This document shows positions 9,715 to 21,500 of a stretch of DNA of 64,000 bases, one piece after another; the first letter of the stretch is position 1, and each line of letters starts with the position of its first letter. Below the pieces are notes generated by a model. That model ran no database searches. It had not been told where the DNA came from and saw only the letters and a program-made list of their open reading frames with translations. Source of the stretch: Paramoeba atlantica (taxonomy: Eukaryota > Discosea); contig CDRNVI010000178.1 in the NCBI GenBank assembly GCA_977017575.1, forward strand, positions 1 through 64,000, written 5' to 3'. Made by a program: the position numbers and the translations under genes.

Positions 9715-11361
9715 ATGTTTTTCTCTTCTTCCAAAATGGTTCTGGCACTTTTTGTTGCCTCTATTTTGTTGGTTGATCCATCTTTTGCTCAGTGGTCAAT
9801 TTCTCTTCTCTCGTCGAGAACAACCAACATTCAGGATTCAGTTGGCGATCTCTCGTACAACTTGGACTTGGACGCCCCTTTTACTGTCAATTCTGCTGAG
9901 AAGAAAGTTGATGCTTATTTCCTTCAAGATGGAGGTGAGGTATTTTTCTTCAACGCTTATGATGTGAGTTCTTGGGGGACTCCTCTTTCTTGTGATACAA
10001 TCTCATTTTCTGGTGGTGATCATCTTCTCGCCGTTTCTGTTACACCCGATGATGTGACTGAACCAGGGACTGTGGTTTTCTTCAATGTGTTTTCTGGAAA
10101 AGTTCGATCGACTGCTACGGTTGGTGCTTACCCAATCAAGGTCCGTTTCACTCCTGATCAAGATTATCTTATTGTTGCGAATGCGGGAAAACCAGGAACA
10201 ACAGTAGATCCTTACGGGGGTGCGACAGTCATTAAAATCTCAGAAAAGACCATTGATGACTTACCATCAGCTGATGTTGTCACAACAACTTTTGTGTCCT
10301 TCACTTCTCTTCCCACTGGCATGGTTCAGGCGAACCCTGGTGTCTCTGTTTCACGTGACTTGCAACCAGCTTCTCTTGCAATTCGATCGGATTCTGAAAT
10401 CGCTTATATTACCCTTCAACAAAATAATGGGATCGCTGTTTTAGATATTGATGATGTTGTCATCTCAAGGATCTTCACAAGTGGAATGACAGATCATGCG
10501 GAGGTACCTTTTGATGCTTCTGATATGGATAATGAAATCCGAATTCGAGAATGGCCTGGTGTTCTCAGTCTTCGTCAACCTGGTGGAATTGCAGCAATTA
10601 AATCCGATGGAAATACTTATCTTTTGACCACAAATCAAGGAAGTTCCGAGAATTTCGAAACATACAACGAGGTTGAGAGGGTTTCAGCACTTCCATTGGA
10701 TCCTACAGTTTTTGAAACCTCTGATAGTGACGATGAAAATCTCGGACGTTTGAAAGTCCTCGCCACCTTGGGAAAGAATAGAGATGGTTTGTATTCGGAA
10801 TTGTATGCTTTCGGATCTCGTTCATTTTCCGTTTTTAAACCCAACGGAACTCTTGTTGGAGATACTCGTGCTGAGTTAGAGTTTGTGACTGCCATTCAAC
10901 AAGGCCTGAACTTTAACAGTGATATGTACGCAAACGACTTCGATACCCAATCACCTGAAAAGGGACCAGAGCCAGTCAATGTCGTGGCTGGTAAAGTTGA
11001 TGGTATCACTCACGCTTTTGTGATCAATCAACGTATTGGGGGTGTGACTATGTGGAATCTCTGTCAAGTAGATGAACCTCTCTTCGAAGCTTACTTCAAC
11101 AACCGTGATTTTTCTGTTAATTTGTCCACTTCCACTGGCTTTTTTGAAGCTGGTGATATTGGCCCTGCTGGAGTTATTTTCGTCGATGATAACAATCCAA
11201 CTGGAAAGTATCTTCTTGTTGTTACTGGAAAGCTTTCTGGAACTGTTTCTGTCTATGAGATTTCTGGCAACAATGCCTTCCCTTGTGATAATCCTGCGTC
11301 TCTCCTCTCTTTATCCCCTCTCGTCCTTCTCTTGGCTCTCTTCTTCTCCTTCTTTCGATAA
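9715..11361 (+). CDS. Secreted choice-of-anchor I family protein, probably GPI-anchored
   Basis: Single-exon gene of 548 codons from the ATG at 9715 to TAA. The N-terminus is a signal peptide (MVLALFVASILLVDPSFAQ). The body is a beta-propeller-like chain with repeats such as VGAYPIKVRFTPDQDYLIVAN and ITLQQNNGIAVLDIDDV. These match the choice-of-anchor I family, known from bacterial surface proteins and from the sea-urchin mesenchyme-specific cell-surface glycoprotein. The chain ends in a hydrophobic segment (SPLVLLLALFFSFFR) preceded by Asn/Ser residues, as in GPI-anchor signals. Several N-glycosylation sequons (NGT, NLS) are present. The role is likely at the cell surface; the ligand is unknown. 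A second ATG at 9736 is an equally good start for the signal peptide. Confidence 0.8.
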   Translation: MFFSSSKMVLALFVASILLVDPSFAQWSISLLSSRTTNIQDSVGDLSYNLDLDAPFTVNSAEKKVDAYFLQDGGEVFFFNAYDVSSWGTPLSCDTISFSGGDHLLAVSVTPDDVTEPGTVVFFNVFSGKVRSTATVGAYPIKVRFTPDQDYLIVANAGKPGTTVDPYGGATVIKISEKTIDDLPSADVVTTTFVSFTSLPTGMVQANPGVSVSRDLQPASLAIRSDSEIAYITLQQNNGIAVLDIDDVVISRIFTSGMTDHAEVPFDASDMDNEIRIREWPGVLSLRQPGGIAAIKSDGNTYLLTTNQGSSENFETYNEVERVSALPLDPTVFETSDSDDENLGRLKVLATLGKNRDGLYSELYAFGSRSFSVFKPNGTLVGDTRAELEFVTAIQQGLNFNSDMYANDFDTQSPEKGPEPVNVVAGKVDGITHAFVINQRIGGVTMWNLCQVDEPLFEAYFNNRDFSVNLSTSTGFFEAGDIGPAGVIFVDDNNPTGKYLLVVTGKLSGTVSVYEISGNNAFPCDNPASLLSLSPLVLLLALFFSFFR

Positions 11362-11622
11362 ATTTATCACAAAAAATTAAATAAAAATTTTAAAAATTGA
11401 ATGATCATTGAAGGTGAGACAGACACAAAGTCTTTTTTTCGAAAGGAATTTTTCTAAGAAAAAAAAAGACCCCCGAAATTTTTGACCCAAAACAACGGTT
11501 TTTTCTCCAGTGGACAATCTCTTTTTTGTGTTTCCGTTTTGTGAACAGCTGAGAAAAGGGGAGAGAGAAGAGAGAAACAAAGAAAAGGGACATGCAATCT
11601 GGAAGGTCGGAATGAAAGAAAA

Positions 11623-14600
11623 ATGATTCGAAGTTTTTCTCTCTTTCGTACTTTACAGTGGCGTGTTGTTGGTTTCTCCGCCACACCCTCTCGACCTCTT
11701 TACCATTCTGATGTTAGTGGAAAGCAGAAGCAGTTTCTTCTGGCCTTCTCTTCTTCTTCTTCCCAAATATTGAACAAACCTTCTTCTTTCCAACCAAGAT
11801 CTCCTTTCTTTCCAACCTCAACTCTCTCGAATTTCCCTCTTCTTTCTCGGAACATTGGATCTGGAGGGAGGGGGGATGGTGACGGTGGCGATTGGGTGAG
11901 TGGGAACGGGAATGGAAAGGTTTTTGTTTCGAACTATTATCAAGAGATTGGAAAAGATGACATGGAAAATTATTTCAAAAAAGAGAAAATTGCTTGGAAG
12001 CATGGGACAAGTGACTCTCTCTTTGTCTTAAAAGAATGTCCTGATTGTCCTGATCACAAGAACCATCTCTCCAATCTTTGGAAGTTGAACTTTTATTCGA
12101 GTGGTCGATACTTTTGTCATCGATGTCGAGCGAAAGGGTCATGGTTTGACTTCAAAAAAAAAAGAAAAGGCCTTTGGCAAGAGATTTCTTCTTCTCCTCT
12201 CTCCCAGGGATACCCCAGACCATATCAACAAGGAAGGAGGTGGGGAAACGTCGTTGGACAGAAGAAGCAAGAAGAAGAAGAAATACAATCACAGCCAAAA
12301 GAAGATCTTAATATTAAATCAAAACTCGAAACAGCAGCCTCATATTCTTCTAATCTTCAAAATAAGAAGTATTCACGAGTTCTTGACTATCTTCGTCATG
12401 TTCGCGGTTTGACCTTGGAAACTCTTGAGAAGTATCAGGTTTTTTTTCTCTTTTTCTTCTTCCTTTTTCTTTTCTTTTCTTTTCTTTCTTGCTTGGAGTA
12501 ATTTAAAAAAAAAGGTTGGAGCATGCGAACAAGACTTTACGACTGACATCCAGAAGCAACCCAAAACACATATGTGTGTTTCTTTTCCTTGGTTTGTCCC
12601 GAAACCAAAACGAGACTTCGATTTTCTCGGTCCTTCTCCCTCTCCCTCTCCCTCTCCCTCTCCTTCTCCTCCTTCTCCAGCATGGAAAAGAGAAGCCAAA
12701 ACTCCTCGTGCAAAACCTACGCAAGAGTATTCTCTTTGTCGTGTGAAAATACGATCGATTGATGAAAAGGGATGTATGCGATTGTATCCAACCGGTGCTT
12801 CTTGGGGTCTTTTTGGACTTCACCTCGTCCCTCCAGGTTCTCTTTTTCTTTAACTTTATAACTTTACTTTTACAAAGAAAACAGAAGAAAAAATCCAATA
12901 ACTTATAAAACCCACGACTTCACAAACTCACCAAATAAAATAAATAGGAACACAATCAATTGTGATCACAGAAGGAGAATATGATGCAATGGCTGTCCAT
13001 CAAGCCACAGGGATCCATGCTATTTCCGTTCCAAATGGTGCTTCTTCTCTCCCCATCTCGATTCTCCCTCTTCTTGAGGATTTTAAAGAAATTATTTTGT
13101 GGATGGATGATGATATTGCGGGGTATGAAGCAGCTCAAAAGTTTGCCAAAAAACTTGGGAAATATCGCTGTCGTGTCGTTTCCCCCCCTACCAATTTAGG
13201 TTTTCCTTTTATCCTCTCTTCTTCTCTTCATTCGTTCACTCATAATAGTCCAAAATTAGAGAAAATCCCAAAAGACGCAAATGATGCCTTTAGGATGGGA
13301 TTAAATCTGAGGGAATTGATTGATGGAGCTCGACGTTTTACTCACTCCAAAATTGCCAATTTTTCAGAGTATAAAAATGTCATTTTTCGTGAGTTAGTGG
13401 ATCCTCGACAAGTTGCTGGTTTCTTTTTTTTTATTCTTTTTATTCTTTTTTATCTTTGGTTATGACTCACTTTTACTTTTGCTCATTTAAATTTTCTATT
13501 CTTTTTCAGGATATCAAATCAAAGCACTCCCAAGTTTATCAAACTTGCTGAAGGGATTTAGAAATGGTGAGCTCACAATCTTTACTGGGCCTACCGGTGT
13601 TGGTAAAAGTATGGGGATCTCTTTTTTTTTTGTTCTTTCTTCAGAATTCTGAGATTTTATTTTTGGTTTTTTTTCTCAACAATTTCTTTTGTTAGCTACT
13701 CTTTTAAGCCAACTTTCTCTGGGATATTGCCGGGAGGGGGTAGGAACGTTATGGGGGAGTTTCGAGATTCAAAACCATCGCCTTTTGAAAAAGATGCTCA
13801 TTCAATATACAGAGGGAAACTTCGATTATCTTTTAGATAAATTTGAGATGGTCACGGGTCAGTTTGAGGAGCTTCCTCTTCATCTTTTGAAGTTTTATGG
13901 GAGTACCAATTTAGATGAGCTTTTGGATGCGATGGAGTATGCTGTCTATGTTCATGATGTGTCTCATATTGTGTTGGATAATCTTCAATTTATGGTTGGA
14001 AATCAAGCGGCTGGTGTCCAGCGTTTTGATCTCCAGGATCAAGGTTTGTCTGCTTTCTCTATTTTATTTAATTTTATTTGACTCAATTTTAATCTACTTT
14101 CCTTATTTTTCAGTTGTCTCAACACTTCGAAATTTTGCAACAACAAAAAATGTCCACATTTCATTAGTCATCCACCCAAGGAAAGAGGATGAGAGAAGCC
14201 GGCTCTCAATGGTTTCTGTTTTTGGAGGAGGAAAGGCGATCCAGGAAGCAGACAACATCATTGTTCTTCAAAATGATTCAAAAGATGAGAGTAATATTCG
14301 ACATGTTGAAGTTCTCAAAAATAGGTTTTTTTTCATCTTTCATTTGTGATGGTATTTTGAAATTATTTTAATTTTTAAATTTCAGATTTGATGGTGAACT
14401 TGGAAGAGTTCCGGTGACCTTCGAGAAGAAAAGCCAGCGATTTCTTGAAGTGAATCCCCCTGAAATCTCTTCTGAACCCTCGCCCATAACTTCGTCTTCT
14501 CCCTCTTTTCCTGTTCAATTTTCTCCTTCAGTTGAATCAAGTAATGCCCAAAAACCCAAAGAATCACCAACAAAACCAGAAGAACCAAAAGTATCAAATA

Positions 14601-14722
14601 CAAAAGAAAGTCAGAAACCAAAAGAAACAAACAAACCAAAAGAAAGAAACGAACCAGAAGAGACAATAAGTGAATTCTCAGAAGACTACAGTGATTTTCA
14701 ACCTCCAACGAAAGGAGATTGA
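11623..14722 (+). CDS. TWNK: Mitochondrial Twinkle-type primase-helicase
   Basis: The exons are 11623-12438, 12515-12836, 12948-13199, 13260-13418, 13510-13608, 13696-14043, 14114-14324 and 14386-14722 (TGA). The N-terminus is Arg/Ser-rich without acidic residues, as in a mitochondrial targeting peptide. A zinc finger with four Cys follows (ECPDCPDHKNH and YFCHRCRAKGSW). Metazoan Twinkle has lost this finger. A TOPRIM domain comes next (IVITEGEYDAMA, then LWMDDDIAG), then the hexameric RecA-like helicase with Walker A TGPTGVGKTT, Walker B HIVLDNLQFM, and HPRKED near motif III. The last exon adds about 80 residues of Lys/Pro/Glu-rich tail not typical of the family. Twinkle unwinds mtDNA at the replication fork, and the finger plus TOPRIM suggest that priming is retained. 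The gene includes a 60-base intron (13200-13259) whose removal preserves the TOPRIM end. Confidence 0.92.
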
Positions 14723-14841
14723 GGAAAAATCGATAAGAAAAAAAAAATTACAATCAAAAAAATAGAGATCTAAAATTAGCACAATTTGAACCTCCTTTTT
14801 TTTTTGTCTTTTCGTTTTGGGATTCTCGAACCAACCGCGCG

Positions 14842-15545
14842 ATGTTTTCCTTTTTGTCTTCTTCTTCTTCTCTTTCTTCTTCTTTTTCTTCTTTTTCTTC
14901 TCAAAGAAAGATTCTCTCTTTTTGTTTTACTCGCTTCTCTTTTTGTTTTTTATCGACAAATTCTTCGGAAACAATGAAGGGAATGAGATGGGATCTGGCT
15001 TGTTTTAATGTTGGGAGACTGAATTCTCATTATGATTCAGAACAGATTTCTGAATTTCGTTCGGTCAGTTCCTTTTTTTCTTTTCTTTTCTTTCTTTTTC
15101 CTTTACCTGTTGAAGAAACTTAGTTTCTCAAATAAAATCTCAGGCACTTGGGAGAATGAATGGGATTGCGGAAAATTCTTCTGGTTTCGTTTGGATGTAT
15201 GATTCCAATTTTTCTGCTTCAAGTACAAAGAGAGGGATCCCTGAACTTGATAATGATCCTTTTTTAATGCCCCAATTGTCTTTGTGGAAAGATTACGCAA
15301 GTTTGAGAAAGTTTGTTCTCAAGTCGGATCATTCCGAATTTATCAGAAGAAGAAGAGAATGGTTTGAGAAGATTGAGGGTCCTTATGTTGTTTGTTGGTA
15401 CAGAGATTCGAGTTTGGCTCCTCCCAATTTGCAAGAAGCTTTCGAAATGTTGCATCATCTGAAAGAAAACGGGAAAAGAAATGGGAAGACTTTCGATTTT
15501 AAAGATGTGAAACATATTCCTTCTCCTCCAACTCACAGTGAATAA
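14842..15545 (+). CDS. DUF3291 family protein
   Basis: Two exons: 14842-15063 and 15144-15545 (TAA). The protein has a Ser/Phe-rich leader of about 44 residues, then RWDLACFNVGRL, RSALGRMNGIAE, PQLSLWKDYASLRKFV, and HSEFIRRRREWFEK with VVCWYRD. This is the DUF3291 pattern: a small one-domain alpha/beta family resembling heme-degrading monooxygenase-like dimeric barrels, of unproven function. An internal ATG at 14974 (MKGMRWDLACF) would give a protein matching the usual bacterial length. The longer start adds a basic, Ser-rich leader that could direct it to an organelle. The gene is tail to tail with the 5-phosphatase gene, the stops 18 bases apart. Confidence 0.8.
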
Positions 15546-15563
15546 TAATAATAATTAATTTTA

Positions 15564-18500
15564 TTATTTATCTGAGAATGCCTTTAATGCCGCCATCCAA
15601 TCTTTCATTCCTTTTCCTGTATCAGCTACATAATACCAAGTTCGTCTGAATGAAAAAATAGAGAAGTTTTTGTTAAGAGAGAGAGAGAGAAGAAAGAGAA
15701 AGAAAACTTGAAAAATACAAACGTTGGAGTTTCGACACTGAAAGAGTTTTGACGATCAGCTTTGTCGGTTGGTGTTGCTGCTACCTATTTTGATTTAATT
15801 AAATAAAATAAAAATAAACATAAAAATAAAAATAAATTCTTTTTTCAAAAAATGGAAAAACAAAAGGGACCTTGCAGTTTATCACAGAATATTGTCCAAG
15901 TAATTTGCCTCCCTGAATGAAAGAATGAGAAAAAAGAAAAGCAATTCAGATTGAACAAAATAAAAATACTTCAGATTCAAAGTAAGAAAGTCTTCCTAGT
16001 CCTGTCAATTCAAACCATCTTCGCTTCCAACTGTTCAGAACACAATAAATAACCGAAAAAGAAAAGAAAAGAAAGCATCAACAAAAATAGAATAAAACTA
16101 AAATAAATAAATCAAATCAAATCAAATCAAATCAAATCAAACAAAAAACAAAACAAATCAAACAAAAACAAATCAAACAAAAACAAAAAAAAAACAAAAA
16201 AAAAAACAAAAAAAAACAAAAAACCTTTGAATACGCCCACCCCTCTTCAACAAATAACCCCTCAACAAAATAGAATTAGAACTCTCTTCAGACAAATTAG
16301 ATGGCATTGTAATCTGCACTTTCCCGCTCGCTTGACCAACTCTGAGCCCCTCTTTTGATACAATATCAAATGAAAAAGGAAGAACAGGAAAGATTCCTAA
16401 CGAGCTTTTTTTGACACTTTCGTTTGATAATCCAAATGAACCCTGATTAAAAAAAGAGATTGTATCATCAGAGACCATGTTATTATATTAGAGATACAAT
16501 AATAATAAATAAGAATAAATTTGATGAAAAAAGAGATGAGAATAGTGTTTTAATGGTCTGAAAATCAAAAAGGAAAGAAAGGATTCTTTTTTTGAACCTG
16601 ACCACCAAATGATGAATCGTTTGTTTTGCCAGCTTTGCCTGTTTTTTTAGGAGTTAAAATGACACAAATAAATTGTTCTTTTAAATTTTCCTCGTCTGTG
16701 ATCACAGGCTTCAGAGACACCAAGACTTGGTTTCTAGAAATAAAGAAGATCATCAAAAAAAGTTAATTGAGAAGAATAAAAAACAAAAAGTAAATAATAA
16801 GAAAGAAAAAGAAAAAGAAACGGGAATGAAATGATGCCACTCGCCGCTGGGAGAGACGCAATTGTTGGAGGAGTCTCCAAAAAAGGAGACCAAAAAGAAA
16901 CATTGATTTTTTGATTATATTTATCATCTGAAAGGAGAACTAAAAAGAAAAAAAAGATGAAACACATTCAAAATAATGGTTGAAAAAGAAGAGAAATTTA
17001 AAAAATTGATCAAAAAAAAAACCTGTGAAATTGGTAATCGAGATTTGTAAAGGGGTTGATTTGAGAGGATCTTGAAGATATGGTAACTTTATTAAAAGAT
17101 CAAAAAGATTAGTCCCCCAGAAAAATAATTGAAAAAGATATTTTAATTTAATTTGTTTTTGACCAAAATGAAAAATAAATATTGTATATTATGAATTGGG
17201 AAAGAAAGAACCTGTGGTTGGATTAAAAGCGAAGCAAACACAGGGGAATGATCAGAAGTTTTAATTTCATCACAACATCTACAAAAATAAAATGAATTCA
17301 CATAAAAAAGAGAAGGAATGAAAAGAGAGAGAGAGAAATCTTTACCCATACGACTTGAGTTCAATTTTGGCATTTGGGAGACTCCGCCACATTACACGAT
17401 CACACCAACTAGTAATTACCATTGTTATCCCAATAATGAAATTAAGAATTTTAAAAAAGAAGATGAAAAGAAACCTTGGAATTCTCATTTTTTCCGTTGA
17501 ATAGACTCTTGAACCACGCTCATACCGATATGTCGGCCTTCAAAATAAAAAGATTTATAGAAGAAGAGAGAGAAGAAAGAAAAAAGAAGAAGAAAGAAGA
17601 GAAAAGAACCGAAAATTGACAAGGCCTTCTTTAAATCCAACAAAACAGCGTTCTGCTTTTCTCTCTTCTAATAACTAGAGAACAATCGCTCAGTCAGTTT
17701 TCCACTCTCACCCACTTTGTTTTTCTCTCTCTCTCTTCTCTCTCTCTTCTCTCCCTTTTGATTTAGATTGACAAAAGACCTGGTCGTATTCTCGAAGAGT
17801 TTCGAAATCATTTTCGACAATTCTCTCAATTGTTTCGGTCCTGAATTATGCAAATTAATTCAAAAAGAAACAAAAAATAGAGATAAAAAGGAAAAGACCA
17901 ACCGAGACAAGTTAATACGATAATTAAGATCTCCAAACCAAAGAACATGATGAAAGTATGAGAATAAATCTAATCCAGATGGTGCAAGTTTCAACCCTTT
18001 CACTATTTTACGTTGTCAAAAATTATTTACTTAACGAGAATGATACAATTACACAGAGAAGAAAATTTAACAAAAGAGGATTTAAATTTAATAGGAATAA
18101 GAAGACAAACCAATTTCACAATAATTTTCATTTCGTACAGCAAATCTTTCAGCATGAGCTATCAAATTTCAAAGGGTTAATAAATAAATAAAATTAATTT
18201 CTTTGTTTCAAAAAATATAAAAGAAAAAAAAACCTGCTAAGTGAGCACCAACAATCAAAATACGTGTTTCGCAAACATGAAATGAAATTCCAACACCTCC
18301 CTTTTTAAGAAAGAATGAGAAAAAGAAACTCCTTTTTTTTGTTTCTCTTTTTTTGGTCTTCTTTCTTTTTCTTGTTTCTGAAATATTACCTTATTTCCTA
18401 AAACACCAGCAATTCCTGTGGCAACTGTGGACCTTTGGACATTCGAGATATGAAAATACAATTTCTTTTTTACTAAAATGATCATTCTTATGTACAACTG

Positions 18501-21500
18501 CCAAAGCAAAAAAAAAATCAAATTAAGTTATGTAAGAAAATCAAAAAAAAAAATAGAAAAGTAAAAAGAAGAAGAAGAGGAAAAAAACCAGGGTGCAAGA
18601 AGTCAATTGAACATAATCATCCCCAAGAGTCGTCCTCAATTGGTCAAACCACTCAGTCTAAAACATTTCAGATCAAATAATATCCCACATTTTTTTTTTT
18701 TTTGTTAAAAAGAAAGAAAAAGAACCTCGCAAGAAGGATAGGTACTATCTTTTGGGGCATATTCTGCTTCTTGACCACAAATGGCATAAATATCATGACC
18801 CTATCAAGAACAAAAAAAAAAGATCAATTTTCATTGTTAAAGAGAAAAAGAAATCAAAGTTATTCTGATTCTTCTCTCCCATTAAATGTTCTCAAAAACA
18901 AAAAGAACAAAACTGGAGGAAGAAGACAATTGATATCATCAGGAGGGGCAGCATTTCCCATATTCCAAGTGACCATGAAAAGAGATACATCTTTTGGTGG
19001 TGTTATTGTTAATGACCTTGCTTTATGTGCCGCTGCATAGAAGTACTATAAAAAAGAAACAAAAGGGAAAGAAAAGAGAGAGAAAGAAAAGAGATTAGAT
19101 ATTTTTTTTAAAAAAAAGAAAATTCAAACGAAACCCCAAACCTCACGGTCAATCTTTTTATGGAAGATGAAAGATTCAGGGTCATCTCTCGAAGACCATT
19201 GGATCGAAAGTGGCTTGTCACGAAGTAAATTTCGCCGAATTTGAATTATTTCCGCTGCTCTCCTATTTCCCATTTCATGAAAACACAGATATTTTTAAAA
19301 AATTTTTGATTAAGAATTATTTTTGAAACAAGAATAATTTTGGAGCTGTTTGATGAAAAGAGGAGAGAAAGAAAACCTAACAAGACGAGTTTGATGTTTA
19401 ATGTGATAAAATGTCAACCTTCCATTCGCAACATCAACTTCAACTCTGCCATTAAATTGTTCAGTAAAAAAAGAAAAGACAAAAAAACACACAACAACAC
19501 AAAAAACCTCTTATTTGTTTTGTGATCTTTGTTTACTTTAAGGAGCTCAACAGCGTGGACTTCTGGTTTAAATTCTTTTTTTTCACCTGAGGCTTGAAGA
19601 ACATCCGCAAGATTTGCCACGTCCACTACAAAGAGGAAGGAAAAAGGAAAATAGGGTGGTTTAGAGAGAGGAGAGAGAGAAAAAGAGAGAGAAAAAAAGC
19701 AAAATTGAAAAAGAGCTTAACTGAGATTCAGAGAACTCGTTAAACAAACATTTTTTTGTTTTTTCTGAAAAAAAAATTCAAAAAAGAAATCAAAAAACGA
19801 AAAGTAAAAAGGAGTTCAAATTAAAAACAAGACCTCAAGAAGAGAGTTCGATTTTTCACACAAAGGAGGGACCAATTGAACTGCTTTTTGAACCTCTGAA
19901 ACCGCTTCTTCTCTGTGATTCATTTTCAGTTTAATTTTTTTTTTTTTCTCTCTTCTTCTTTTTGTTTCATTCTTGTTTTTCTTTCTCTGAGACAAAACTG
20001 TTGTTGGAGAATGGGATCCTTGGCTGATTCGAAAATTGCATCATATTTCTTCACATTTTCGCTCATTACCTCCACAGCACTTTTATATTGACGAAAGAGC
20101 TCGAACATTGAGGCTGCAGTCAACGCCCTAAAGAACAAAGATGAATGAGTTGTCACAAAACCTCCAAAAATAATAATAATCAATCGAAAGAGAAAAAAAA
20201 CTCTACAACTCAACAAACTAACTAACTTTCACAACAGAAAGAAAACAAAAAAGAAAATAACTTTGTTGCACGATCAACTGCATCCAAAACAGTGAGTACA
20301 TCATCTTCTGAGTCTTTTAAATGTGCATCAGCCTGCCCAAAAATGTTCTTAACATCAATCATTTTCTCTTTAATGAGAAAAACGCAAACCAATCGAAGAG
20401 ATTTATCTGTTTCCATGAGCCGTGAAGTAAGTTTCGAACTTTGGGGCGCTGCCGTAACCTTCTTTTCCAATTCCATCTTCCCAAAAAAAAAATATTCAAA
20501 AAAATAAAAAGAGAAGATTGTCATGAAAAAAAAGAACCTTTTTTTTCTCAAGTTGATTTCGACCTTCTAACATGGTTTCATGAGCTTCTGATGCTCGATT
20601 TGCTGCTGCGATGTGTTGGAGAACCTGTCATTTTTAAAGTTAAAACACCAAAGATCTTTGAAAGAGAAGAAGGAAGGAGCAATTTACTTCATCTTTAAAG
20701 CAACGATGAGTTTTCCTCAAAGCACCGACCATCTAAAAATTCAGATTGTAAGAAAAGAAAAAATGGAGAAAGGAAAGAATGAGAGAAGAGATACTTGTTG
20801 ATGGGACTTTGCCATATGCTCCAAAAATTCTCCCATTTCATCCAGTGCTCCAAGTGGCTCAGAAGGATTTAACTGTTTTCTGGGTTGACTGCGATTTCGT
20901 GGAAGATCTATTTTTTTGGAAAATTAATTTCTTGCGGTGTTCAAATAAATCAAAAATTGAATGGACCTTTCATTGACCCTTTGAATGAAAGATCTGGGAG
21001 CGAAAGGTTTGTGTCTGACCGTCTATCTAATGTCGATAAAACAGAGAGATTTTTTTGCCTTCGAGTTTTTCTGAATGATTTGGGAGTTTTACATCGACTT
21101 TTTTCTTTGGGAGAGCTCCCTCCTCCTCCTGAACCTGGAGCGATTAATAAATCCATCACACTTTCTCCTTTTTTCATTGGACCACCAAGATCCTTTTTTG
21201 ATTTGGCTTGGTTCACTTTAATCTCAGGGATTGCAGGACTTGAAAACGACAGGTTTGGAAGAAGGAGTGGTTTGGGTGACGCACGAGAAAATCCTTGCGG
21301 GGATGCACGAGTTAACTTTTGTGGGGAAAGTTTTCCAAAACCAGATGGTGACAGTGGAGAAGATGATGATGCTGACAAAGGAGAAGATTGTGTTGCTGAT
21401 AAAAGGATCGGAGCTGGAGATGTTGGTCTCCTTTGGTCTCCAAAAAAAGTCCCTCTTCGGTTTTCTTTTGGACTGAGATCAGATTCTCCTTCATCCGACA

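Noticed and set aside
12640-12672. CTCCCT repeat as a regulatory element
   Set aside because: It is inside a Twinkle exon and encodes a Pro-Ser run in frame; coding simple repeat.
16100-16215. aaatc/aaaac pentamer and hexamer run as a satellite or centromere piece
   Set aside because: It is confined to one intron of the 5-phosphatase gene and is only about 110 bases; ordinary intronic simple sequence.
19140-19269. ATG at about 19269 (minus) as the start of a separate 5-phosphatase gene
   Set aside because: An acceptor AG lies just after this ATG, and the frame joins cleanly to the preceding PH-like exon (LVRRAAEIIQIRRN), so one gene from 22437 explains more.
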